64,000 bases of DNA from positions 1,245,001-1,309,000 of the forward strand of contig JAMYGW020000006.1 of the NCBI GenBank assembly GCA_025617375.2, in the 5' to 3' direction. Source of the DNA: Acarospora socialis (taxonomy: Eukaryota > Ascomycota > Lecanoromycetes > Acarosporales > Acarosporaceae). The notes beneath the pieces were generated by a model, which was not told the origin of the DNA, did not search any database, and was given only the letters and a program-made list of their open reading frames with translations. This document shows positions 45,882 through 55,492 of the stretch, piece after piece. Positions within the stretch are counted from its first letter, which is position 1, and every line of letters begins with the position of its first letter. The position numbers and the translations under genes are program-made.

Positions 45882-46574
45882 ATGTCCAGTGCCCATCGCT
45901 CCCCAACCCCACCCTCAACCAAGCGCCTCCTGCACGAACTCCAACTCTACAGCGCCGAGCCGAACGACGCCCTGCTACACCTGGGACCCGTGAGCGACGA
46001 GCAGATCTTACACTGGGAAGCAGTACTAAAGGGCGTGAAGGGGAGTGGGTATGAAGGTGAGTCGTCTACATCTCATACTCTGTGCCTATGGGGGAAGGAA
46101 AAACGGCACCGTTTAGGAGGGACTGTATGGTACACGGCAGGGCTGAGCGGGATCAATGTATTTGGGGCAACTAGGGGGTCTATGGAAGCTCGACATCCGG
46201 ATACCGGAAAATTACCCGCTGGCGCCGCCGGATATACGGTTCGTGACGCCGATCTGCCATCCGAACGTCCATTTCAAGGTGAGTTCTCCTAGCCTCTCCC
46301 CGCTCAACGCACCTCTTGTGTTTTAAGGAGCTTTGGCTGAGGTTCATGCTGGCCGCGCTAGACCGGAGAGATTTGTCTTGACCTCCTCAAGACGTCGTGG
46401 TCGCCTGCGTACACCATCACGCAAACGCTCACTTCCATCCATCAGCTGCTCACAGATCCGGAGCCCGATAGTCCGTTGAATGTTGATATCGCGAGCCTGC
46501 TCCGGCAGGGGGATAGAGTGGGCGCCGAGGGTTTGGTCAGGTTCTATACCGGAGAGTATAGATGGCAGGGATGA
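45882..46574 (+). CDS. PEX4: Peroxin-4-like ubiquitin-conjugating enzyme (E2)
   Basis: Three exons (45882-46056, 46175-46278, 46362-46574) with introns of 118 and 83 nt give 163 aa. It is a complete UBC fold: WKLDIRIPENYPLAPPDIRF, the HPN motif (ICHPNVHF) and the active-site Cys98 in TGEICLDLLKTSWSP, then TITQTLTSIHQLLTDPEPDSPLN. The ILHWEAVLKGVKGSGYEGG stretch and the ending VRFYTGEYRWQG fit the Pex4 branch, which mono-ubiquitinates the receptor Pex5 at the peroxisome so that it can be recycled (with Pex22 as anchor). Another E2 of similar size cannot be fully excluded. Confidence 0.88.
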
Positions 46575-46707
46575 GGGGCACCATGTTGCGGTCTTTTCAT
46601 TCGGATGTGATAGCGATTTGGCGAAGAGCGTGGAGTTCTGGTGCACTCTTTGGTTCATTGAGGTATCCGCTTCGATGTCGACGAAGATTAGTCTGGTGGA
46701 ATCGTCC

Positions 46708-48072
46708 CTAGTCGAATGGAACCCTCCTCAGCCCTTCCTGACCCGTTCGTTTCTTGATCTCTTGCGCTGCGCCTATGCTACTTGGTACTTTGATGCCGCA
46801 GCAATCGCCCCAACCTGTGTTCTGATGAACATGCTTCATCCCGTCTTGCATCACGACCACCTCTCCGCCTTCGGTTTCCTTTTCCTCGCTAGGCACTCCG
46901 ACCTCCTCCTCCTCCTTGCTCATACCCTCCACGGCCGGCACAAGCGAGCCGAAGAGGAAGTGCTGCATGACTGGTAACTTGCCCAGAACTTCCGCCACAA
47001 ACATCCTTCGCATCCCGGCTTCGACCTTGTCCCACCCCTTCGCTGCACTGATGTCGTCGAGCATCGGACTGTGCCAGCGTAATCCTTTTACGTTCTTCAC
47101 GCTTTCCACGAAACGAACCTGGTCGAGGTATAGGTAATCGTCGCCTTCTTCCTCTAGTATAAGGTTGTTGTGGATGCTTAGTGGCCGGATGTAGGGATGG
47201 TGAAGTAACTGCGAGGAACCAAATAGGAACGGAAGGAACTGATAGTCGTCGAGACCCCAGACGCCATGAGAGCCGGCCGGCTCAAGGTAGTAGGTAGTTT
47301 GGATGAGGCGCATGAGATGGAGATAACGGGTGAAGGCCACCAGGACGAGCGGCGCGGAATCGGCTTGAGTGATCAAGCCAAGTTGGTAGAGGCAAAGCCT
47401 ATATCTTTTACTTAGCATGCCAAACAGATCCGACGAGAGGTAGAGAGAGTCAGCGTACAGCCAGACCATGAAGTTCAACTCGTGGCCAGACCCGTAGTCG
47501 ATTCTCGTCCTGTTCCCGAATGCTTGCTGGAAATAGGTGCCAGCCTCTTCTCTAGCTCCAGCGTCGTCGATGCCTAGCCGTGCCTGCCACTCATCGCTCG
47601 CCTCCGCGATCTTGTCGACGAACACTCGGAAGGCCGGATTGCCGAACCGGCTCCCACCTTGGTCTTCGGGTGGACAGCTTCTTACGCATTGTTCAATCTC
47701 GTCTAGGATCTTCCAAACACCGTTTACCACAGGACTGAGGCTGTCCTTTCCGATATCCGAGATCTTTTGATCCTGCACCGACTCCGTGAGCGAGAATATG
47801 AAGGAGAGTAAGAGCGTGTATGTGTCTGATGCAAGGAATAATTGGTGGTCTCGAGGAGACAGTATACGGCGTGTTGGGTGAGTAAAGAGAATGCTCGAGA
47901 GATCGGGCGGAGGCGGTAAGTTGGGTGTTGACGGCACAGGTAGCGGATTCGATGGTGGGGGCGCTCGGCGTCGGGGTGTGAGGCGAGGGAGCTTGGACGA
48001 GAGGTCCGACGTCTTCGCGGATGACTTTGACATTGCATCGTCGCTGGACGGTATCTCCACCGAAGCAGGCAT
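46708..48072 (-). CDS. PP2A phosphatase activator PTPA (Rrd-type prolyl isomerase)
   Basis: A single exon of 454 aa from the ATG at 48072 (MPASVEIPSSDD). The same frame stays open 56 codons further, but that stretch is Gly/Arg-rich promoter sequence shared with the divergent gene. Residues 1-70 are Ser/Pro-rich. The PTPA domain follows: VNGVWKILDEIEQCV, YGSGHELNFMVWLYAD, FTRYLHLMRLIQTTYYLEPA, the signature GVWGLDDYQFLPFLFGSSQL and HNTGWGDCCGIKVPSSIGAA-type end. PTPA/Rrd proteins help load metal into and activate PP2A catalytic subunits. Fungi have two paralogues and I cannot assign it firmly to Rrd1 or Rrd2. It is convergent with PEX4, with 133 bases between the stop codons. Confidence 0.93.
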   Translation of the reverse strand: MPASVEIPSSDDAMSKSSAKTSDLSSKLPRLTPRRRAPPPSNPLPVPSTPNLPPPPDLSSILFTHPTRRILSPRDHQLFLASDTYTLLLSFIFSLTESVQDQKISDIGKDSLSPVVNGVWKILDEIEQCVRSCPPEDQGGSRFGNPAFRVFVDKIAEASDEWQARLGIDDAGAREEAGTYFQQAFGNRTRIDYGSGHELNFMVWLYADSLYLSSDLFGMLSKRYRLCLYQLGLITQADSAPLVLVAFTRYLHLMRLIQTTYYLEPAGSHGVWGLDDYQFLPFLFGSSQLLHHPYIRPLSIHNNLILEEEGDDYLYLDQVRFVESVKNVKGLRWHSPMLDDISAAKGWDKVEAGMRRMFVAEVLGKLPVMQHFLFGSLVPAVEGMSKEEEEVGVPSEEKETEGGEVVVMQDGMKHVHQNTGWGDCCGIKVPSSIGAAQEIKKRTGQEGLRRVPFD

Positions 48073-48219
48073 GTCGATCGTAAGCCAGAGGAAAGATTCC
48101 CGCGCGTTGGGTTCAGAGGTATCAAGTATACACGCCGCCGCAAATACATTCCTCCGCCCCCGCCGCACCCTTTCCACCCCCCATCCACCAATCCCCACAC
48201 CCACCCCCCATCCAGAAGA
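48073..48219. promoter_or_regulatory. 147-bp bidirectional promoter between PTPA and RRP46
   Basis: The two start codons are 147 bases apart on opposite strands. The last 70 bases on the plus strand are almost free of G apart from a few positions (CCCCCGCCGC, CCACCAATCC), a pyrimidine-biased core promoter. No TATA box is obvious. Confidence 0.6.
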
Positions 48220-49163
48220 ATGACCCTCCCCCCGCCTCACTCAACGACACTCGACGTCCTCCACCGAGCCGATGGCTCAGCCCACTACACTCAAAACGGC
48301 TACACCGTCCTTGGCGCCGTCAACGCGCCCATCGAGGTCCAGCGGCGCGACGAGCTGCCCGAAGAAGCCGCGATCGAAGTCAACGTGCGGCCGGCGGTGG
48401 GCGTGGGAGGTTGGACTTTCACTTCCACCTCCAACCCTTCTTGAGAATTATGCATGGTTGGAAGCTAATTGACGGGACGAAGCACAGGTGTCCGCGAACG
48501 CCATCTCGAGACCCTCATCCACTCCACCCTCGGCGCAGTCGTCCTCGCGCAGCAGTTTCCTCAAACCCTCATTCAGATCACCCTGCAGATAGCCAGCGCG
48601 CCGCCCGATACCGGATCTGTGACGTCACATTCCTCTCAATACGTCTCGGTCCGTTCCCTTCCGCTTCCCCTTCCCTCACCCACCCCCCGCCACCCTGCAG
48701 AAAGCCGCTAACCAAACCAACCCCACAGCCCCTCCCCCTCCTCCCCGCCCTCCTGCAAACCGCCCTCCTCTCCCTCCTCTCCGCCTCCATCCCCCTCTCA
48801 ACAACCTACACCAGCGTCCTGCTCGCCGTGCCCCGGTCTCAGTCTCAGTCTTCGACCTCGCCGATCGTGTTCGCCGACCCCTCGCCTTCGCAGCTCCGGA
48901 ACGCGGCGTCCGTGCACGTGCTGACGTTCTCGGCAGGAGGGGAACTGTTGCTTGTGGAGAACGAGGGGGAGTTTGATGTAGGCGTTTGGGAAAGTGTGGT
49001 TGGGGAGGGGGAGAGGATCTGTCGTGGAGGAGGAGGGGAGGAGGTGGAGATGGATGTGGAGGGGCAGGGGCAGGGGATGGGTATGGGGATGGAGCAAGGG
49101 TTAAGGGAGGTGGTGAGGGGCAAGGTGGAGAGGGATATGAGGTGGAGGGAGGAGGTCAAGTAG
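48220..49163 (+). CDS. RRP46: RNase PH-fold exosome subunit, Rrp46-like
   Basis: Three exons are proposed: 48220-48409, 48488-48642 and 48729-49163, giving 259 aa. The donor of intron 2 may instead be at 48619 (251 aa); both keep phase. The first exon carries LHRADGSAHYTQNGYTVLGA then EVQRRDELPEEAAIEVNVRP, the Rrp46 entry block. Next come RERHLETLIHSTLGAVVL and, after the second intron, PALLQTALLSLLSASIPLST. Rrp46 is a non-catalytic ring subunit of the nuclear and cytoplasmic RNA exosome. The C-terminal 60 residues form a Gly/Met/Glu-rich tail (GQGQGMGMGMEQG) unlike the usual family end, probably a lineage-specific extension. Confidence 0.85.
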
Positions 49164-50221
49164 AGAGGGAAATGTAGGCGGGTCGGGTAGGGGCAAGTTC
49201 TAAGCATCAATAGGATACCCACTTGTCCATGTCGGAGGTTAGAGCCTGGGGCTTGCAAAGTTCGGTATGGTCTTCTTATCACATACAATAACGGGTGGTA
49301 ACACTTCACAGACGTACTAAAGCCTATCCACCTCCTTCCTCGCCGTGGCAACATGATGACATTGTAATGCACGTAGCTCTAATCCAAACCCGTGTCAAAG
49401 TGGTATCTGTACCCATAGACCCTCGATATTGGCCAGTCAAAGTCATGTATATCACGTCCTAACCGCTGGAAACAGAAAGTAATACGTAATCTGTGTATTG
49501 AACCGTAGCTATTGGTCAGAGACGTAGACCGCCCTATCTATCGACTGAAATCTAGCTAACTGGATCTTGGGTAATACGTTTCCAAATAGCCCCCGATGCA
49601 GAAGCTTCCCGCCTTCAAGTAGCCGCGTCAAATGTGAGGAAATGATCAGGAGGTAGTTCCAGAGGAGTTAGAAGAAACGTGATGAGTAGCGTGAACGCAC
49701 CCAATGCTGCCAGCGACAGGGGCTACGTAAAGCCCAACATGAGCGGCAGCACCAATGTACCCTAGAAGCTTCAGAAGCGAAGAAGCAAAATTCGGAGCGT
49801 CCTGCCAACAGGTCATGAGAGTTAAAATTCGAGAGGTGCCTAAGTAAGATGAATAGTGCCAAAGTTGCGAGTCATCCTGGGCAAAGGCTGAGCACAATAG
49901 AGGGAAAAAACCGCCACGCTCATTGTGCCACTCAATGCCGTTCGAAGTGAAATAAAATCGGAGGGTCATAAAGTTAGATACGGATGGTGTAAGCGTTCCC
50001 AAGTGGGTTTCCAGAAGTGAGGTATAGGTGAGATATCCGACTTCATCCATCGTGCTGGCTCCGCTGACATCTCCGCAAGCTTATGACACGGCCTGCACCG
50101 TAATGCCAGTAACGCATCAGCAATCCATGGACAACCCCAATACGCCGTTTGATGGACGCCGCAAAACGAATAATTCGAAGAATGAAGGACCGAAAGCTGC
50201 CGGGACCTTCCAGATTCCACC
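49164..50221. other. Convergent intergenic region
   Basis: It lies between the 3' ends of RRP46 and the Ser/Pro-rich gene. Apart from the weak minus-strand frame at 49646-50050 nothing is recognised. Confidence 0.4.
49646..50050 (-). CDS. Possible small hypothetical protein, 134 aa
   Basis: An open frame starting MDEVGYLTYTSLLETHLG and ending with a hydrophobic segment (LLKLLGYIGAAAHVGLYVAP) and a Ser-rich tail. No homologue is recognised. A GT-AG pair inside could remove the central part. It may be a chance frame between two convergent genes. Confidence 0.25.
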   Translation of the reverse strand: MDEVGYLTYTSLLETHLGTLTPSVSNFMTLRFYFTSNGIEWHNERGGFFPLLCSAFAQDDSQLWHYSSYLGTSRILTLMTCWQDAPNFASSLLKLLGYIGAAAHVGLYVAPVAGSIGCVHATHHVSSNSSGTTS

Positions 50222-53056
50222 TTATTCTAGGTTGAGTTTTTCTTTAGATTTCCAAAAGTGGATCAAACGACTGATGCGGTTGCCCTTCTTCTTCTCGGTC
50301 TTTGCCGCGTTGTCTGGCTGAGCTCGCTCTTCGATAGACAACTTGCTCCTTTCGCCATAAGAACCTCCAACAAGCCTAGAAAGGCTGGCCAGGCTGGAAC
50401 GCTTGCCTGTGCTGACATTTCGGGTCCTTGTGGTCTCCACTGCAGAAACTGATAAAGAACGCTCGGCGGATGAGCGAGTACCAGCACTGCTTGAGAAGCG
50501 GCCAACTGGATGTACGTTGGTCATAGTCGACGCGCTACTGGTCAAGGAAGGGACATCTTCAACTGACATGCGAAGTTCCGGTCCTGGCTCGCCGTTGAAA
50601 AGAGAATTCAATGTACGACGGTCGGTGAAGGATGAAGATGGTGTAGCAATCCGAGGACCGTCAAATGAGGAGTTTGTGAAGCCTGGAGACGAGATTGTAG
50701 AGGAAACGGTCCGAGGAGTTGTCGGCTGCAGTTCGGAAGCCGACCATAAGAGGTCGATGGGTGCCGAGGCAGGGCGTCGAATCAAAGATCCATGAGCAAG
50801 GGACAATGTAACTGTCGATTCATCCGATGATTTGGACACGACGGAGGTACGAGGCTCCTCGTGAGCCGGCACGATCTCAACGCTACTGGATTCCTCAACA
50901 ATGGCCTCAGAATTGAGGGACCCGGTGGATGTCCCTTGTTTGACTGCCGAGACGAGTTGGCGCCGCTCCGTATCACTCAAGCCTGATCCCTTGCGCTTGA
51001 TGCCTCGTGGAGGTTCAGAATTATCTTGCCATGACCAGCTGAGAGCTCCCGTTGGAGACATATCGTCCGCGTCAACCACCTGAACACCAATGCCCAAGCC
51101 CTCGACTTCCGCCTGCCCTTCATTTTCCAAGCAGAGTCCCTTGCTTCCGGTATCAGTCGTTTTTTCGTCCTCGTCTTCATCTTCCTCGAAGACATCGGCC
51201 ATGGTGGAACTGCTGGCCAAACGATGCAAACCGAGAAGGCCGACGTTGAAAGGAACCATTTCAGGTGCACTTTCAGCTCGACGGTGGTAATGCATACCCG
51301 GTCCCATGAACCCTCCTGTTGCTCCACTGCTGTGCATTGCCCGTTTGCCCACCGTGAAGCCCCTATCCAAGGCATTGCGGAATTGCGGACCGAGACTGGG
51401 TGTATTGAATGGACCTAGCGCAGCATCAAGATCAATTACCGGGCTCATCGTTTCTGTATCGGTTGAGGCAGATGGCTCTCGTGGCTTCCAGTCAGCAAAA
51501 CCTGTCCGTAAATGAGGCGGAGGTGTTATCTGTGCGGTCGTCGTGCTGATGACGAATGTGGGATCCTCATCGAAATTGACATCGAGATCGTCTAAACCGC
51601 TTGCGGGTACGTAGTTCCGTAGAGGTGGCGTTGGCGTCCGTCGACCCACCGTCTTTGGCTTTTGACTTCGGTATCGTCCTTTGCGAGATAGGATTGAGCC
51701 AGCCCATGACTTAACTTTCTTTTGCTTCTTCGGTGCCCTCCGCTCGGGTGACACCTTGGCTCGCGCAGGAGAAAATAGGCTCGGAGAGGATAGACCAACA
51801 ACACCAGGCTCAGAAACATCCACAGAGGAGGGTTGGGTTCGGTCAGACACCGGATCTAGGCATCCAACTACTGGTGACGAGCTTGGAGATGCTTCCATTG
51901 ACCTTGCCTCATCTCCAAGAGTAAGAATACTGCTCTGATTATCCCTACAGATGCTGCGTTCGGTAGCGTTCAGCTCACTCGTCGAGGACGAAGCAGATAG
52001 GGATCGCTCCTTAAAAGTCAATTTCCCGTCAACCGCATTGGTGTCGTTAGAGACTGCGCCAGTCATGACGGCTCCAGCGGTCTTGGGCCTGGGGCGCCTG
52101 GTATAGTCTTCGGAGGTTGAGGCGCGAGCCGACCGTCCGGACTTTGCTGAAGGGGGGCTTGCGGTGCCGGCGCTGACAAGGGAGGTGATACTATCCGAGA
52201 CGGAGTGAGAGCCCTGAATGGGTGACATGCTACTCGATGTCTCAGAGGAGACTATTGACAACGGCCGCGGGATGTACTCCAAGGTATCGGAGAAGCCCAC
52301 GCGAGCTCGTACCTGACCTGAAGCTGGGGCGCTCTCTCGACGATTACGAAGGACAGGCGATGGCCGCGCTGATGGAATTGGTGCTCTTTCTGCCCTCTCG
52401 TGGGTAAGTGCAGGATTCGCCTGTGCATCTACCTCTGACGGAGTGTTGGGTGCGCTGCCAACGCGTGGAATGACTCTCGGCTCGGAAGGTTTGAGAATGA
52501 GGGACACGTCATGACTTGAGATAGCCCCCGAGCGTCGGTGAGAATGACCACGTCTACCAGCAGGGGGACCGAGTGACACTGCCGAGGTCGGAACGGTCAT
52601 GGGCCCATCTCGCTTGGTAGGGCTGGTGCTCCTGAGACCAAGTCCCCCAGCCTCTCCGTCCCCACCGATGAACTCGCTGCCACCTCTACGATGCCCGCCA
52701 CCCCTGAGAGGCACGCTTTTATTGGGTGTAGGTGATTCTGGTGGAGTCGTTATGCTTCTGACCGGACTCGGTGACTTGCCAGGATGGAAGTCGAAGGCTG
52801 GAAGGCCGCCTGTCGATATATGGCTCGGTCTTGTTGCACTTGGGGGGTTTGGGTGGCCAGAGGACACCGGTCGTTTACTGAACGTCGCTGGTGAAGTTGC
52901 AGCTGTCACAGAGAGATTGCGTCTCGCCGGGAAGACGAAGGGTGGGTTCGGTTCTGGGGCGACTGGCCGTAACGCGTATCCGTCAGTACCAATCACATTG
53001 TCGAGATGACCACCCATCGAGACAGAAGGCTCCACATGCATCGAAACCTCAGCCAT
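50222..53056 (-). CDS. Large Ser/Pro-rich, mostly disordered protein
   Basis: A single exon of 944 aa from the ATG at 53056 (MAEVSMHVEPSVSMGG); an ATG 23 codons upstream is also in frame. The composition is rich in Ser, Pro, Arg and Thr throughout, with many SP and TP sites and conserved-looking islands: HSHRRSGAISSHDVS, RVGFSDTLEYIPRPLSIVSS, KSWAGSILSRKGRYRSQKP, DEDPTFVISTTTAQITPP and a basic end NRISRLIHFWKSKEKLNLE. The island order fits a Pezizomycotina family listed in databases as cell wall proline-rich protein, although I see no signal peptide or GPI site, so a cytosolic or nuclear, phosphorylated regulatory protein seems more likely. An acidic run (EEDEDEDE) sits near residue 640. Confidence 0.85.
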   Translation of the reverse strand: MAEVSMHVEPSVSMGGHLDNVIGTDGYALRPVAPEPNPPFVFPARRNLSVTAATSPATFSKRPVSSGHPNPPSATRPSHISTGGLPAFDFHPGKSPSPVRSITTPPESPTPNKSVPLRGGGHRRGGSEFIGGDGEAGGLGLRSTSPTKRDGPMTVPTSAVSLGPPAGRRGHSHRRSGAISSHDVSLILKPSEPRVIPRVGSAPNTPSEVDAQANPALTHERAERAPIPSARPSPVLRNRRESAPASGQVRARVGFSDTLEYIPRPLSIVSSETSSSMSPIQGSHSVSDSITSLVSAGTASPPSAKSGRSARASTSEDYTRRPRPKTAGAVMTGAVSNDTNAVDGKLTFKERSLSASSSTSELNATERSICRDNQSSILTLGDEARSMEASPSSSPVVGCLDPVSDRTQPSSVDVSEPGVVGLSSPSLFSPARAKVSPERRAPKKQKKVKSWAGSILSRKGRYRSQKPKTVGRRTPTPPLRNYVPASGLDDLDVNFDEDPTFVISTTTAQITPPPHLRTGFADWKPREPSASTDTETMSPVIDLDAALGPFNTPSLGPQFRNALDRGFTVGKRAMHSSGATGGFMGPGMHYHRRAESAPEMVPFNVGLLGLHRLASSSTMADVFEEDEDEDEKTTDTGSKGLCLENEGQAEVEGLGIGVQVVDADDMSPTGALSWSWQDNSEPPRGIKRKGSGLSDTERRQLVSAVKQGTSTGSLNSEAIVEESSSVEIVPAHEEPRTSVVSKSSDESTVTLSLAHGSLIRRPASAPIDLLWSASELQPTTPRTVSSTISSPGFTNSSFDGPRIATPSSSFTDRRTLNSLFNGEPGPELRMSVEDVPSLTSSASTMTNVHPVGRFSSSAGTRSSAERSLSVSAVETTRTRNVSTGKRSSLASLSRLVGGSYGERSKLSIEERAQPDNAAKTEKKKGNRISRLIHFWKSKEKLNLE

Positions 53057-55492
53057 GTTGAAGGAGAGTGTCGTCCCGTCCGGTGGGCTGACAGACGGTG
53101 TGCACCGCCTCGTTACTTGGTGCAATGCGGCAGCCCTCAGTTGAGAAGAGGCGACTATGCACGAAGGAGAGGCGGCATCCAGGCAGATGTTTCAGCACGC
53201 TCGTGAGGACAACACTGCTAACGGAGCTAATAGGTATTCGAACGGCTCTCAGGGTGGCGGCCTAAAGTCACAGATGGAACATGCTCGCAGTCGTCGGGAT
53301 GTCGGAGAAAGGTGGTCGACTGTCAATAAGGACGATTTACTAAGACAGAGGAGGGTTCATTAGCTTGAATGACCAACACAGAGACAATAGAAAGATCACA
53401 CAATAGAATAGACGTGAATAGATACCTCAGGGTTATCCAGCTAGCGACAAGTATAGAGTATTGGGGAAGTCAAATGGTCACAAGCATAACATGAAGGGAG
53501 GTTGTAAAGGAGTGGACGGCCACAGTCCAACGAATTCAATCAGTCAGATTCCTGGGCCAAGCGTGCCAAAGGATGGTGATGGTAGTTAAGGCGTTGCTGA
53601 TGAAAACACTCTCCGTTAAGTACTTCGTGTTGATCGGAGTGAAGAGACAGAGAAGAGGTAGAGCTAGAGCTAGAGGTGTTGAGAGGGGAGAGTAGCTTTT
53701 GCTTTGGGGAACTGTGTTTCTTACCGGTTAAAGTAGAGGTACCTACCTATACGCTTGAACTCTTTTAACCTTTCGGCCAAGCCTTTCAGTAGCGAAATTA
53801 TACGTTTAACCTGATACGGTAAAGCCGGCAAGCATATCAGCAACAGCCCTCCAGGCAGGAGATCCACTTAGATACGCATGGGTAGGTTAGGTAGTACAAA
53901 ACTTCCAGGTTGGACATGCCTCACCTTACGCATATGCACCGGGTCATGTCATGTTTGATGTTGCGATTGGATTCCGATTTGATCGGAGATCAAGCATAAA
54001 CGGTTGGATTATACCTACAGCGACCGTAAAAGAAAGACGAAGAGATTTTCTCGCGGGCATGTGAACGTTGCATGTGCTTATACTTCCGCACAAGAGATGC
54101 GATTGAGGTACGCATACGTCTCTGGACAGCTTCACCGACACTCCCCACGTCACACAGACCGAGAGAAAGTAACAGACTCCTACTTCTCCTCCGTTGATGG
54201 CGGGCCCGGGTGATTTGAGATACGAGAGATGGCTCGGTACTCCGGTACGAGCAAGATGCTCTAACCGGCTTGGTGACGCCATGCACTGCCGCTATACCCC
54301 TTCAAGGGCGGTGCAGCCAAAGAAGGGTGTTCGACGAGTAGAGTACCGCGACAAGCGATGGATTCAAGAAACAAACCCAGAGAACTATACCTACTTTGCT
54401 CTCCATAAGGTACCTTACGCAGTTGTGGAGACGAAGACCAGTGGAGTAGTAACAACGCTAGGAGAGATCTATGAACACAGGACTTCTTCAGAGCATTATT
54501 CAAAATCTGTCTCTTTGTCTCTTGAACGGTCAATTAGGTTCTGGACCTCGGCAGGTGAGGTATACGAGTAGGTAGGTAATCTTCAATGCATCCCGATGTC
54601 TCGCATTGATAAGGTACAAGTAAGGACCAGTATTTCCTCCTTATCGATATCACGATGAATGAATAAGGTCCTGTCAAGTCTGAATTCCTTGCATTCAGAC
54701 TCACCCTGGATTGACCAGTCATTGTTGAGGAGATTCTCCACCTTAGATACGTGTACTTCCATACCCTGTACTCCGTAATTGACCGAATGTCTATCATCGG
54801 CCCTATAACGACATTGAGGTAATGCAGGGCTCCTGCCTCCGCCTGACAGTCCTGTCGACCTCGTGCTGGGCCACGCCGACGTCCGCGGTCCTGGATGATT
54901 TCAATTGAGTCTGACACAGCTGATCATCTCCAGACCACCTCCGCACTTGCATGTGCTGTACATCAAGTACTCTAGGTACTGGGCGTTGCTGCAGGTTGCG
55001 GCAACGTCGACGTTCATCCCGGGTTCTGACCTGCGGCAACGAGGACTCTGCATCGGAGCAGACTGCGGCTTTGAGGCACGGGCCCTCGAAGATCTATCGA
55101 CACTCGCACCCGTGTAGGTCTAGTACGAGTGAGTACGTCCGTACCAGTATCTGCACGTTTGCTGTACTCAAGGAAAGTCTCAACTGACTCGCCCTTGCAT
55201 CGTCGAACGGGCTATTACTCGTAGGCAAATGTGACGTCCCGTCACAGGAAGTGTGATTCTGTACTATGTAATTCATACTTACGGCATCCAACGTGAAATG
55301 AGTCGAAAGACTGTGCTTTTCATCCCCAATCTTCTCCGACCTGCATAAGGTAGCAGGACGAACAGCGCCGATTGTTGCAGTAGTCTAGATCGCGTTGCGG
55401 ACCGTCGAAACTCGCAATCATACCTTCTCGAGGTAAAGGCATATCGATAACAACAACGCATATTGATCATGTAATAATATTAATGTCTTGAT
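53057..55492. other. 2.4-kb intergenic region
   Basis: It lies between divergent genes, with the promoter and probably a long 5' leader of the Ser/Pro-rich gene on the left. A short GAGCTA repeat lies near 53660. No frame above about 120 codons has domain signal, and no tRNA is recognised. Confidence 0.45.

Noticed and set aside
48073-48240. N-terminal extension of the PTPA protein from an ATG at 48240
   Set aside because: The extra 56 residues are Gly/Arg-rich translation of the shared promoter and overlap the RRP46 start. MPASVE at 48072 is the usual type of start.
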